A stretch of 64,000 nucleotides of DNA from Lactiplantibacillus plantarum EGD-AQ4 (lineage in GTDB: Bacteria; Bacillota; Bacilli; Lactobacillales; Lactobacillaceae), in contig NZ_AVAQ01000001.1 in the NCBI RefSeq assembly GCF_000463075.2, forward strand, positions 62,001 through 126,000, written 5' to 3'. Position numbers and translations under genes: made by a program. Position 1 is the stretch's first letter. Every line of letters begins with the position of its first letter. The notes under the pieces are model-generated. The model saw only the letters and a program-made list of their open reading frames with translations. It was not told where the DNA came from and made no database searches. Shown piece by piece: positions 19,216-28,417 of the stretch.

Positions 19216-21264
19216 ATGAGTTATTTGGAACTAACGAACATTCATAAAAATTATCAGATTGGTAAACAAAAATTTGACGTATTAAAGGGCATCAATATGC
19301 AATTTGAACTTGGGGAGTTTGTCGCGATAGTTGGTGAATCAGGCGGTGGTAAAACGACCTTGGTGAATATCATCAGTGGCTTGGATCATGATTTCACTGG
19401 AACGGTCCGAGTTGCGGGACAGTTACTGGATTACCACCATGAAAAGCAGCTTGACCAATATCGGCGTGAGGTGATTGGCTATATTTCACAGTCATACAAC
19501 TTGATTGCTCATCTGACGGTGCTCGAAAATGTGATGTTGGCGTTAGATATGACTAAGGGTAGCCATGGAGAGCGACTCCGACGTGCGCATGAGTTACTGG
19601 CGCACGTCGGTTTGACAGCGCAAATCAGAAAGTATCCGCAACAACTTTCCGGTGGACAAAAACAACGGGTCGCGATCGCACGCGCGCTGGCTGGCGACCC
19701 ACAGATTCTGATTGCAGATGAACCCACGGGTGCGCTTGATGTGGACAATACGGCCGAGGTGATGGCAATGCTTCAGAAAATCGCCCAAGATGGCCGGTTA
19801 GTGATTTGTGTGACCCACTCGCAGCGAGTTGCCCACGCCGCCAGTCGGATTGCCGAACTGAACGATGGTCACATCCAACCACAATCAGACCTGAACGACA
19901 AAGCGCAAGCTTCAGCGATGAACGCCGGTGCGGTTGCGGATGCTGGTTCGTCTACGCAAGTCCAGCCAAAAGTTCGCCAACAGTTGCCCGCCCGACCGTT
20001 GCCTTGGTACGTCTCAGTCATGATGGCATTTAAACACATGCGCCATACTTGGACGTGGAATACATTAATCGTCATCGGGACCGCGATTGGACTGTTTGCC
20101 GTGATGCTCTTTAATGGTTTAGGAACAGGAATCAAGGGCTACATCAACCATGAAATGAACGCGCTAGTCGATCCGCAGTCAATCATGGTCATGCATCAGG
20201 CCGATAATGCCAAGGATCGGGAGGAACAAGCTGCGGCGGTGTATGATCCCGCGGTGGCGGGTGGAATCGCCGCGCGGATGCCAGTATTTACGGGGCCTCA
20301 GTTGACCGCGTTACGCGACCTAAAACATGTGACTACTATTGAACCAGGTATTTCAGCGACTAACGCGACGATTGCGATTAATCAGCAGAAATTTGCAGCG
20401 CCAGAACTAACGACCTGGACGAGCGATGAATCGACCCGTAATTTGAAAGTGGGGCACGTTCCAGGCAATAACCAAATTGTGCTTGATAAATCGTCGATTG
20501 CTCAGAAATGGTCGGCAACCAAGTGGCGGCAATTAGTGGGTCAGCCGGTAACGGTCAGTTATCAGACGTTTAATCTTCAGGGCAAGCCAGTAACGATTAG
20601 TCGAACACTGACCGTTGCTGGTATTGTCGATGGTTCCTCAGAAGTCGGTATCAATGCGCTCAATTATCAGACGATGCAATCCATGCGGGCCGCTGCCAAG
20701 GTTTCGACTCAGCCAACGTTTGTGACGGCTCGAATTACGAGTCGAATGCAGAATCAGGCGGTGGTTAACGAAATTAATCATCTGACGATTGATGGTAAAC
20801 GGCCGTTTGCGGCGACCAGTATTTCTGCAACACTAGACTCATTCAATACTTACGTTAATATTGCGACGGCCGTTTTAGCCGCAATTGCAGGTATTTCATT
20901 GGTCGTTTCAGCCCTCATGATTATTGTGACTATGTTCATGTCGGTCAGTGCCCGCATGAAAGAAATCGGTATATTGCGGTCGCTGGGTGAACGGCGGCGT
21001 GATATCCGGCGCTTGTTTACCAGTGAAGCCTTAATGCTTGGGCTAATTAGCGCCAGCATCGCAACGGGACTAGCCTACGTTGCTGCGTGGGGCTTGAATC
21101 ATGTGCTAGCCAAATTGACAGGGGGCTATGCATTGGTTCAAATACAAGTTGGCAATATTGTGACTGTCTTCATTCTCGCAATCGTCATTGCCTGGTTAGC
21201 CGCTATTTTGCCAGCACGGCGGGCAGCGCGGGCAAATCCGATCAAAGCTTTGCTAAGTGAATAA
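19216..21264 (+). CDS. ABC transporter, ATP-binding domain fused to FtsX-type permease (MacB-like)
   Basis: The protein has 682 residues. Residues 1-225 are an ATPase of the LolD/MacB type with GESGGGKTT (Walker A), LSGGQKQRVAIARAL (signature) and ILIADEPTGALD (Walker B). A linker leads to a permease with one helix near 280-300, a large extracellular domain (about 310-540) and three C-terminal helices with the FtsX motif KEIGILRSLGERRRDIRRLF. Such MacB-type proteins export peptides or act on the envelope. The start is taken as ATG 19216, weakly supported by GGGGG. It has no linked two-component system or partner; the substrate is unknown. Confidence 0.9.
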   Translation: MSYLELTNIHKNYQIGKQKFDVLKGINMQFELGEFVAIVGESGGGKTTLVNIISGLDHDFTGTVRVAGQLLDYHHEKQLDQYRREVIGYISQSYNLIAHLTVLENVMLALDMTKGSHGERLRRAHELLAHVGLTAQIRKYPQQLSGGQKQRVAIARALAGDPQILIADEPTGALDVDNTAEVMAMLQKIAQDGRLVICVTHSQRVAHAASRIAELNDGHIQPQSDLNDKAQASAMNAGAVADAGSSTQVQPKVRQQLPARPLPWYVSVMMAFKHMRHTWTWNTLIVIGTAIGLFAVMLFNGLGTGIKGYINHEMNALVDPQSIMVMHQADNAKDREEQAAAVYDPAVAGGIAARMPVFTGPQLTALRDLKHVTTIEPGISATNATIAINQQKFAAPELTTWTSDESTRNLKVGHVPGNNQIVLDKSSIAQKWSATKWRQLVGQPVTVSYQTFNLQGKPVTISRTLTVAGIVDGSSEVGINALNYQTMQSMRAAAKVSTQPTFVTARITSRMQNQAVVNEINHLTIDGKRPFAATSISATLDSFNTYVNIATAVLAAIAGISLVVSALMIIVTMFMSVSARMKEIGILRSLGERRRDIRRLFTSEALMLGLISASIATGLAYVAAWGLNHVLAKLTGGYALVQIQVGNIVTVFILAIVIAWLAAILPARRAARANPIKALLSE

Positions 21265-21351
21265 GGCTTTGATTGCCTTCAAATGACATCCTCAGTTCAC
21301 AGGCAATGAAGCTGTGATAAAAAATGATGACTTTCACATTAAATTATTATC

Positions 21352-21393
21352 TTAGCTCAACTAGTGTGACCTGCTGGCTGAGCTAATTTTTTT
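21352..21393 (+). terminator. terminator after the ABC transporter gene
   Basis: TTAGCTCA and TGAGCTAA flank a 19-nt loop and are followed by TTTTTTT. Confidence 0.75.
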
Positions 21394-21853
21394 GACGATA
21401 TCTATCGCATCTTACAGGACGAGGTCTCATGTTATCGTGAGTTTTCTGGGCTTTATCAAGCTGAAAATGGGTTACCAGTGGTTGCCAAATGTCAATGAAT
21501 GGCTGGGATTGAGCTGCTAGTTAGTTAATTGATGGAACAAATTATTATTAGTAAAAACTAATTTTTGGTCGGAATATTAACATTTTATAAATTAAATTGT
21601 AATTGTTTAAATTGTACACGGCCAATCTTTTTGAAGTGGGACGTCTGGCCAAAACCGTGTCTTGACAGCTAATCTGACGGATACAGGGGGACTGCTTTTA
21701 CTGGTTCAGCGAGTGAATTAATTCGCCAACAAACTTATCAGTGACTTCTCATAAAAAGCCCGAAATTCCCCCATTTGTACATGCAAAATACTAGCAATTA
21801 CCGGGCGCTGCGGTTATGCTGTTGGTGTAAATTAAGTGAGGGAGGTTATTACT
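21394..21853. other. intergenic region without a gene
   Basis: The 460 nt contain AT-rich sequence (21530-21615) that could hold a promoter for the downstream ATPase gene. I see no coding or structured RNA signal. Confidence 0.4.
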
Positions 21854-22510
21854 TTGAAGAAACAACCGCATACACTGGTTATCGGTGGCACGCAGCCAGC
21901 CAGCGGAAAAAGTTTGTTGACGCTCGCGTTGGCAAACGTACTGACGAATTGGAATGCCACGGTTACAATCGTACAATGTGACTATCATACAGCAACGTGG
22001 ACGGCGATTAATGGCCGTTCAAGCCACGAGTGGCAAACAGACATCCAAACGGCAGCAGAACTGGATGAATTCTGGCTGGCATTGCAAGGAATTCAAACGG
22101 ATTATTTATTAATTGATCTCGCTTCAAGTGGTCCGACGCACGATAATTATACATGGTTATTGAATGAATGCTGGCTACCATTGGCCCAACAAATCATTTT
22201 AACCTATTCTACTGAAACGGACGTTAATACATTGTTGTACCAAGACTTAGGCGCATTACAATTCAGCATGGAATACACGGTAACCAATCCCAAAATCTAT
22301 ACGGTTTTGAACCAATACCCGGCACCAGTCGCAGTTCGGCGCCAGATGCCAGTGGCGGAATTAGTGCCATTTCACCGTCAGTTTCAAACTCGCCATGCTG
22401 AGTTTGCGGCCCTCGACCTGCAACCCCTAGGCATGTTAGCGGATGCGCGCCAACATCCAGAGCAGGTCCTGGCAGACGCCACTCAGATTTTGACCAAATT
22501 AGTAGCTTAA
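21854..22510 (+). CDS. ParA/MinD-like P-loop ATPase of unknown role
   Basis: The protein has 218 residues. Near the N-terminus LVIGGTQPASGKSLLTLALANVL holds a GGTxxASGKS loop, as in ParA/dethiobiotin synthetase-type ATPases. A Walker-B-like LLIDLASSG follows near residue 95. The likely start is TTG 21854, 8 nt after AGGGAGG; the in-frame GTG at 21836 would place the RBS inside the coding region. There is no ParB, plasmid replication gene or biotin gene nearby, so neither partition nor biotin synthesis is indicated. Confidence 0.7.
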   Translation: MKKQPHTLVIGGTQPASGKSLLTLALANVLTNWNATVTIVQCDYHTATWTAINGRSSHEWQTDIQTAAELDEFWLALQGIQTDYLLIDLASSGPTHDNYTWLLNECWLPLAQQIILTYSTETDVNTLLYQDLGALQFSMEYTVTNPKIYTVLNQYPAPVAVRRQMPVAELVPFHRQFQTRHAEFAALDLQPLGMLADARQHPEQVLADATQILTKLVA

Positions 22511-22693
22511 TCCTTTAAACCAAACGACACGCGCTGTGAAGAGCAACGGGTGCTTTTTATTGTGTTGGTGGCTGCGTCAAAAGTTTTGATTCAAAAGTAA
22601 GCTGTTGGATGACTCAGTTGACAGGTTGTGTTCAAACTCGTTGCTGGCATTGCATGCGACAGCTCCGTGCGATGAAATTTAATGGGGAGCAAA

Positions 22694-22900
22694 TTAGTCG
22701 TGATAATAATTATTGGCCTTGTTGATTACGCAAAATCCAGCAATCATGGCACTAAGTACTGGTAACGTCCATGCACCAAGGTACAGAATCAATCGAGATG
22801 TCATCAAACTTCCAATGACGGTACTGGTATCAATAATCGTGAGGACCCACATCATGAGTGCGTGGCGGTCACTGGTATTAACGGTGTCAAGTTGATCCAT
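22694..22900 (-). CDS. small two-helix membrane protein, coupled to the L,D-transpeptidase gene
   Basis: The protein has 68 residues with two hydrophobic segments, about 17-40 and 42-60. Its ATG overlaps the stop codon of the L,D-transpeptidase gene in a TAATG arrangement, which points to translational coupling and makes a real gene likely. I do not recognise the family. A role next to the transpeptidase in the envelope is an inference from the overlap alone. Confidence 0.6.
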   Translation of the reverse strand: MDQLDTVNTSDRHALMMWVLTIIDTSTVIGSLMTSRLILYLGAWTLPVLSAMIAGFCVINKANNYYHD

Positions 22901-23511
22901 TAGCTAATCACCACGGGTGTATGGGTCGGGATGTTCTCATACAGCCACTTAGCATCGGCAATCGACAGGCGGATGCAGCCGTGTGAATTGGCCACTTTTC
23001 CAAGCTGTTCAGCTTCCGACTTGATATAGTGATTATTTTCGTCCACGGGTACCGAGTGAAAGAGGTAGATGCCGTGGTCCTTGAACGAAACCCAATAGTT
23101 GGCCCCTTCGCCGGACTGGGCGTTAAAGAAGTGCAGGCCACGTTCAGGCTGAATTTCAAATTGGCCACGGGGTGTTTCAGAACCCCGTTTACCAGTTGAG
23201 GCGCGCATGGTATAGAGAACGTGGTCGTTGTTTTTTAAATAAACGCGCTGCCGTTTGATGGATACTTGAATATTCAAGTCAGCATAATTGCTCAGCGTTG
23301 GGTAGGCCTTGTGCATTGACGGTTGATGCCAGTTGATTTTGACCGGCGTTGGCGCTTTAGGCTTAGCGACGGGCCGGGCCACAGCGATGGTTGATTTCAC
23401 CTGGACAGCCTGCTGATGGTGGCTAGCAACAAGCTGTCCGAATCCCATCAAAATGGGTAAACTACTGGCTGCAATAGTCAGCCAGATGAGTTGCGTTTCA
23501 CGTGTTTTCAA
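22900..23511 (-). CDS. L,D-transpeptidase (YkuD family)
   Basis: The protein has 203 residues. An N-terminal helix (about 8-28) anchors or exports it, followed by a Lys/Pro-rich linker. The YkuD domain (from about 78) has the catalytic motif SHGCIRLS with Cys179, and the upstream HSVPVD histidine. Such enzymes form or modify cross-links and attach proteins in peptidoglycan; substrates vary. The start is TTG 23511, 7 nt after GGGGGG. It is followed by a coupled small membrane protein gene. Confidence 0.93.
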   Translation of the reverse strand: MKTRETQLIWLTIAASSLPILMGFGQLVASHHQQAVQVKSTIAVARPVAKPKAPTPVKINWHQPSMHKAYPTLSNYADLNIQVSIKRQRVYLKNNDHVLYTMRASTGKRGSETPRGQFEIQPERGLHFFNAQSGEGANYWVSFKDHGIYLFHSVPVDENNHYIKSEAEQLGKVANSHGCIRLSIADAKWLYENIPTHTPVVIS

Positions 23512-23738
23512 GTCGATTCCCCCCGCAAATGAACGATTGCATCATAATAGTGTAGTTTACTCAGCGAACGAACGTTTGTTTATCAAAATTGTGTAAACTT
23601 TGCATATTGTTTGCGTAAAGTTTTGGCTGAGCGACGAGACGCTGATGAATTTCGGATGAAGCGGGGGACCGAACGTTAATGCAACTGAGCCAACACAGAT
23701 ACTGATTGGCTTATACTGAGTGATTGATTGACGATACT

Positions 23739-23779
23739 AAAAAGCGCATCAAGAGTCAACGCGATTCTTGATGCGCTTA
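23739..23779 (-). terminator. terminator downstream of dltC-like gene
   Basis: AAGCGCATCAAGA and TCTTGATGCGCTT pair around a short loop and, on the minus strand, run into a T-run. It lies 30 nt after the dltC stop. Confidence 0.88.
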
Positions 23780-23809
23780 ATTTCATGATAACAGTTTCAG
23801 TGTGGCCGC

Positions 23810-24046
23810 TTATTGTAAACTAGCGACCTTGGCAACGATTTTTGCCGGTGTTTCCCATTCAGAACGTTCAAATTCAGAGACGGGGACTTCAATCCCTAAT
23901 TGATTTTGGAGTTCCAATAAAAGTTGCACGGAACCCATTGAATCCAAAATACCTTCGTCAAATAAATTAGCGTCCATATTGCTTGAAACATCTTCCCCAG
24001 TTAGATCTTGTAGAATCGATAGTACCGTTGCTTTAACATCGTCCAT
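23810..24046 (-). CDS. dltC: D-alanyl carrier protein (DltC), orphan copy
   Basis: The protein has 78 residues, normal for DltC. The phosphopantetheine attachment serine is S36 in the motif [15 protein letters not shown]. DltC carries D-alanine activated by DltA for transfer to teichoic acids. The start MDD (24046) is chosen because AGGGGAG lies 10 nt upstream; an in-frame ATG three codons earlier sits too close to it. No dltA, dltB or dltD is nearby, so this is a stand-alone copy, probably in addition to a full dlt operon elsewhere. Its own terminator implies a monocistronic transcript. Confidence 0.9.
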   Translation of the reverse strand: MDDVKATVLSILQDLTGEDVSSNMDANLFDEGILDSMGSVQLLLELQNQLGIEVPVSEFERSEWETPAKIVAKVASLQ

Positions 24047-24151
24047 GATTAACATACTCCCCTTGTTTATAATTAATAGAACATCATCATCTTAGCATAG
24101 TTTGCAATCAGATGATGGTTCATTAGGGATATTAACCAAATCTTTACAGAG

Positions 24152-25603
24152 TCAAACATTGAAGTTGGCATGAATCAATTCGGTCAAAATTTTGATGCCT
24201 TGTTCAAAACGGGCGCTCGATTCGTAAGAGAAACTCAGACGAATGTATTGATTAGGCTGGAAATCATAGATGCTACCGGGATTGAATAGCACGTTGTGGG
24301 CAGTCGCCAAATCAAAGAGTTTAGGAATGTTGATGCTGTCTGCCAGGCGCACCCACAAATAAAAGCCGCCAGTCGGTGCTTGCCACGTCGCGAAGTCATC
24401 CCAGTAATGGTGCAAAATATCTTGCGCGGTAGCGGCTTTCTGAGCTAAAACAGCCCGGAAATTGGCCTGATAAGTTTCGTATTCGGGATCCGCCAGAATC
24501 TCAGCTAAGACCAACTGTGACAATGAGCTTGCGCCGTAATCCGTTTGCATCCGCACGTCCGTCAGTCGATCGATGACTGGTTGAGCCGCGACCGTCCAAC
24601 CGATACGCAGTCCGGGTGCCAGTGACTTTGAGATGCTACCAAAATAAATCACGTTGCCAGTCGTATCAAGCGCCTTCAAGGGCTGTGGTGGTTGCTGATC
24701 GAACCAAACGTCTTGATAGGCGGCGTCTTCCAAAATTGGTAACCGGTGTTCCTGAGCAGTTTGCAGGACTTGTTGGCGGCGTTCAGCACTCATCACAATC
24801 CCCGTCGGATTATTGAACGTTGGAATGGTGTAGAGAATCGCGTGTTGTCCGGGTGCGGGCGCAGCCATCTGCCAGTATGCCAGACCCTGATTATCCATCG
24901 GAATACCTGCCAGGTGGGTGTGGGCGGACTGAAATACGTGCAGGGATTTGACGTAGGTCGGCGCTTCGGTATAAATTGTCGCGTCCTTTGGAAACAGTGA
25001 CATTGAAACGAGTTGTAGCGCTTGCAATGAACCGGATGTAATCAGAATATTTTCGGGTTGGGTCTTAATGCCGACCGTTTGCAAGTGGTGCGCAATTTGT
25101 TCCCGTAACGCCAGGATGCCGGCGGGTTCGGTGTAATTGAGACTAGTCAGTCGTTCGCCGAGATGTGCGAAGGCCCGCTGAAAGAGTGGCCGTGGGAATT
25201 GTTCCGGTGCGGGTTCGCCGGTGCTCAAACGAATGACCGCATCGGTCTCGAATTGATTGATTTTTTGCAAGGCGTGGGAGTTGGGTTTGAATTGCCCAGC
25301 TTTCACGTATTGGGACCAGTTGACGTGTTCGGCAAGGAGGCTGGACCAGTGATTCCCAGAAACGACCATGCCAGAGCCGGGATTGCTGGTAATCAGTCCG
25401 ACTGCCATCAACTCGTCCAGTGCGGTAATCAGGGTACTACGGTTGACGCCAAACTGCTCAGCGAGTTTGCGTTGCGCGGGAAGTTTGGCACCGACAGCCC
25501 AGTTGCCGGTTGAGATTTGTTGCTGAAAATAATCAGTGATTTGTTGATAAATTGGTGTGGTAGCTAGCTTATCTGGCTGCCAGTTAATCGTTATTACGGC
25601 CAT
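24152..25603 (-). CDS. MocR-type PLP-dependent transcriptional regulator
   Basis: The protein has 483 residues. The N-terminal 75 residues are a GntR winged helix (TTPIYQQITDYFQQQIS, LAEQFGVNRSTLITALDEL). The rest is a class I aminotransferase fold with NPTGIVMS and the PLP lysine in FGSISKSLAPGLRIGW. Such proteins regulate vitamin B6, GABA or amino-acid genes and usually have no aminotransferase activity of their own. ATG 25603 follows AGGAGGTCCGTCT; the open frame extends upstream without an RBS. It is divergent from a LysE-type exporter and an aminotransferase gene, its likely targets. Confidence 0.93.
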   Translation of the reverse strand: MAVITINWQPDKLATTPIYQQITDYFQQQISTGNWAVGAKLPAQRKLAEQFGVNRSTLITALDELMAVGLITSNPGSGMVVSGNHWSSLLAEHVNWSQYVKAGQFKPNSHALQKINQFETDAVIRLSTGEPAPEQFPRPLFQRAFAHLGERLTSLNYTEPAGILALREQIAHHLQTVGIKTQPENILITSGSLQALQLVSMSLFPKDATIYTEAPTYVKSLHVFQSAHTHLAGIPMDNQGLAYWQMAAPAPGQHAILYTIPTFNNPTGIVMSAERRQQVLQTAQEHRLPILEDAAYQDVWFDQQPPQPLKALDTTGNVIYFGSISKSLAPGLRIGWTVAAQPVIDRLTDVRMQTDYGASSLSQLVLAEILADPEYETYQANFRAVLAQKAATAQDILHHYWDDFATWQAPTGGFYLWVRLADSINIPKLFDLATAHNVLFNPGSIYDFQPNQYIRLSFSYESSARFEQGIKILTELIHANFNV

Positions 25604-25817
25604 AGACGGACCTCCTGTATGTAGAAAAATAGCAGCTAAACCAATCTTTTTGAATTTAGCCCTAGTGGTTGGGTTAAAAAGGTTAAATTGGTTGGCTACA
25701 AATGAGATTATCTCTATTATAATCATCTCTGAATTAAAAGCTAGTCTAGTTTGGTTACTCAACTAATCATTAATTGGTTGGGATGGCGACAGGATTGGCT
25801 GGTAACGGGGGGTAACT
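25604..25817. promoter_or_regulatory. divergent promoter region with TTGGTTGG direct repeats
   Basis: TGGTTGGG (25666), TTGGTTGG (25688) and TTGGTTGG (25774) occur in the same direction, with a partial TTGGTT at 25751 and an inverted AACCAA at 25640. MocR regulators are known to bind direct repeats. A TATAAT is at about 25718-25723. Assignment of sites to the MocR protein is an inference. Confidence 0.5.
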
Positions 25818-26426
25818 ATGCAAATCTTTTTACAAGGATTATTATTCGGCATCGTTTATATCGCACCAATTGGGATGCAAAATTTATTCGTGGTCTCAAC
25901 GGCCATCGAGCAACCACTACAGCGGGCCTTGCGCGTCGCGCTGATTGTTATTGCGTTTGATACATCGCTGTCACTCGCATGCTTTTACGGCATCGGTAAG
26001 TTATTACAAACAACACCGTGGCTGGAATTAGCTGTGTTATTTGTCGGCAGTTTACTGGTCTTTTACATTGGCTGGCAGTTGTTGCGGCAACCAGAAGCGG
26101 CGATGGACACACTCGATAATGATTTTTCTTATAAAACAGCGATTTTGACGGCATTTTCGGTGGCGTGGCTAAATCCACAAGCCTTAATCGATGGTTCCGT
26201 ATTACTCGCGGCTTTTCGAGTGTCCATTCCCGCGGCAATGACCCATTTCTTCATCACCGGTGTCATTATTGCGTCCATTATTTGGTTTATCGGCCTCACC
26301 AGTTTGATTAGTAAATTCAAGCACCTGATGCGGCCACGGGTCTTATTGTGGATCAACCGCGTCTGCGGGCTGATTATTATTTTATACGGAATTAAACTAC
26401 TCGCGAGTTTCGTGACCAAAATATAG
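25818..26426 (+). CDS. LysE-family amino-acid exporter
   Basis: The protein has 202 residues and six predicted membrane helices. The N-terminus IAPIGMQNLFV and FDTSLSLACFYGIG are LysE/ArgO signatures, and the WLNPQALIDGSVLL motif in the middle is typical. The family exports basic or other amino acids by proton antiport. The ATG is 5 nt after GGGGGG. Divergence from MocR and the downstream aminotransferase gene suggests a MocR-controlled amino-acid module. The substrate is not determined. Confidence 0.92.
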   Translation: MQIFLQGLLFGIVYIAPIGMQNLFVVSTAIEQPLQRALRVALIVIAFDTSLSLACFYGIGKLLQTTPWLELAVLFVGSLLVFYIGWQLLRQPEAAMDTLDNDFSYKTAILTAFSVAWLNPQALIDGSVLLAAFRVSIPAAMTHFFITGVIIASIIWFIGLTSLISKFKHLMRPRVLLWINRVCGLIIILYGIKLLASFVTKI

Positions 26427-26491
26427 TTGCGGTTCCCGCGGACAATCGGTATGCTAGTCGTATTGGACTTTTAATGAGAGGGACGATACGC

Positions 26492-27613
26492 ATGAAAATT
26501 GCTGGTTTCGGGGTGGAAGCCTGGCTAAACGCACACGAGCGTGAGGCGACCACTGATATTAGCCAAAGCTCGATTGCGGCCTTAACGATGGCTGAAATTG
26601 CAGCTTTGGACGACCAACAAGCACCACAGGAGTTTTACCAGGAGCTGGGGGCAGCGCGTCTGGATTATGGCTGGATCGAGGGTTCACCGGAATTCAAACA
26701 ACTCGTCAGTCACTTATATGAACGGGTACCCGCGGACAACGTGTTACAAACCAACGGGGCAACCGGCGCCAATCATTTAGCCATTTACAGTTTAATTGAA
26801 CCCGGCGACCACGTAATCGCGCTATACCCGAGTTACCAACAGCTATATGACATTCCTAAGTCGTTAGGGGCGACCGTTGATTATTGGCATATCCATGAAT
26901 CGGCAAACTGGCTGCCAGATATTGAAGAATTGCGGCACTTGATTCGACCTGACACCAAAATGATTTTACTCAACAATGCGATCAATCCGACCGGAAGTCT
27001 ACTGGACCGCGCACTGTTGGAACAAGTTGTGGCTGTGGCTCAATCGGTTGGCGCTTACGTTTTAGCGGATGAAGTGTATGAACCGTTGGATGCAACGCCG
27101 TTTGTCTCAATCGCTGATTTGTATGAGCGCGGCATCGCGGTCAACAGTCTTTCGAAGACTTACTCGGTACCTGGTATTCGTATCGGGTGGACTGCCACGC
27201 CTAGTCAGGAAGTAGCCGATATTTTTCGCAAGTATCGCGACTATACCATGATTTCAGGTGGCGTCATCAATGACCAACTGGCGGTCCGAATCTTGCGTCA
27301 TCGCGATAAGGTTCGCGCCCGCAATCATGAATTGGTCGCTCGTAACCTCGACATTTTGACGACCTGGGTTGCGAACGAACCGCGCGTCGACCTCATTGCA
27401 CCACACAGTATTTCGGTGTCGTGCATCAAGCTGAATATTCCAATTGATGACGAGACTTTTTGTCGTGAGTTATTGAAGGATACCGGCGTTTTATTAGTGC
27501 CGGGATCGCGTTTTGACATTCCGAATCACGCGCGTTTGGGCTATTGCACGGATACCGCAACTTTGAAACGAGGGTTAGCTTTGTTGGGTGAGTATTTACG
27601 ACGATTTGATTAG
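26492..27613 (+). CDS. PLP-dependent aminotransferase, class I/II
   Basis: The protein has 373 residues with fold-type I features: TNGATGANHLAIYSL, NNAINPTGSLLD, LADEVYEPLD and SLSKTYSVPGIRIGW with the PLP lysine. The N-terminus MKIAGFGVEAWLN resembles the aminotransferase subgroup that includes capreomycidine synthase-like proteins, but nothing else supports that chemistry here. ATG 26492 is 9 nt after AGAGGGA. It follows the LysE gene by 65 nt and may share its transcript. The substrate is unknown. Confidence 0.88.
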   Translation: MKIAGFGVEAWLNAHEREATTDISQSSIAALTMAEIAALDDQQAPQEFYQELGAARLDYGWIEGSPEFKQLVSHLYERVPADNVLQTNGATGANHLAIYSLIEPGDHVIALYPSYQQLYDIPKSLGATVDYWHIHESANWLPDIEELRHLIRPDTKMILLNNAINPTGSLLDRALLEQVVAVAQSVGAYVLADEVYEPLDATPFVSIADLYERGIAVNSLSKTYSVPGIRIGWTATPSQEVADIFRKYRDYTMISGGVINDQLAVRILRHRDKVRARNHELVARNLDILTTWVANEPRVDLIAPHSISVSCIKLNIPIDDETFCRELLKDTGVLLVPGSRFDIPNHARLGYCTDTATLKRGLALLGEYLRRFD

Positions 27614-27771
27614 GGGAGTTTTTTCACAGGGGCGGCTGGCCCAATTTATTGGCGCCGGCACGTCGGCTGGATGAATAAATTTCGAGGTCGCTAATCACAT
27701 TTTGACTGGTGATTGGCGGTCTAAGTTAACAGTTGCGAATGCCGAGAATTCATAAATATACAATAACAATC

Positions 27772-27811
27772 AAGCACATTTTCCTATTAAACGCGGAAAA
27801 TGTGCTTTTTG
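27772..27811 (+). terminator. terminator after the aminotransferase gene
   Basis: AAGCACATTTTCC and GGAAAATGTGCTT form a perfect stem with loop TATTAAACGC, followed by TTT. Confidence 0.88.
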
Positions 27812-27843
27812 GCGTCACACGCGTAGTTTACAGCCTGAATATT

Positions 27844-27852
27844 TGGTATAAT
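27844..27852 (+). promoter_or_regulatory. extended -10 promoter element of argR
   Basis: TTGGTATAAT is an extended -10 hexamer about 36 nt before the argR start. The neighbouring TGTATTCACTTATACGA is a poor partial match to an ARG box and could give autoregulation. Confidence 0.55.
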
Positions 27853-27887
27853 GTATTCACTTATACGAATTAGGGAGGTTCCGCGAG

Positions 27888-28349
27888 ATGAAAAAGTCTG
27901 AGCGTCAAGCAGTTATTGCGCAACTAATTACTGAATATCCAATTGCCACCCAGGAAGAATTGATGGCCAAGCTCAAGGCGGAGGGTATCGCTGCCACGCA
28001 AGCGACGATTTCGCGGGATATTCGGGAGATGCAAATCGTCAAGACCCCGGATGAGCACGGCCAGACGCGCTATGCGATTTTTAAAGCGAATAATAAAAAC
28101 GAGCAAGACCGGTTGTTTGAAACCTTGCATGACGTGGTCACGAGCATTGATCGAGTCGAATTTATGAATATTATTCATACGCTGCCTAGCAATGGGAACT
28201 TGCTTGCAGCCATTATCGATGATTTGAATTTACCCGAAGTGAGCGGCACGCTAGCCGGTCATGATACGATTTTTGTCGTTAGTCCGAACACAACGGTCGC
28301 CAAGCAGCTCTACGATTCATTTGCCAGTCACGTGGCCAATGAGGACTAG
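27888..28349 (+). CDS. argR: arginine repressor ArgR
   Basis: The protein has 153 residues, the usual ArgR length. The N-terminal winged helix has ATQATISRDIREMQIVK (residues 36-52). The C-terminal oligomerisation and arginine-binding domain contains a variant of the GTxAGxDTI motif, GTLAGHDTIFVV. It represses arginine synthesis genes or activates catabolism with arginine. The ATG follows GGGAGG. Lactobacilli of this group often have two ArgR paralogues that act together; which one this is cannot be told. A small basic ORF follows 68 nt later. Confidence 0.95.
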   Translation: MKKSERQAVIAQLITEYPIATQEELMAKLKAEGIAATQATISRDIREMQIVKTPDEHGQTRYAIFKANNKNEQDRLFETLHDVVTSIDRVEFMNIIHTLPSNGNLLAAIIDDLNLPEVSGTLAGHDTIFVVSPNTTVAKQLYDSFASHVANED

Positions 28350-28417
28350 TCGTGGACTAATTGGTTGCATCGATTAGCTGTTCACGCTATTATGTTAACA
28401 TTGAAGAGGTGGGAAAG

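Noticed and set aside
21854-22510. Dethiobiotin synthetase (BioD)
   Set aside because: Only the P-loop is similar; no biotin genes are near and other BioD motifs are not seen.
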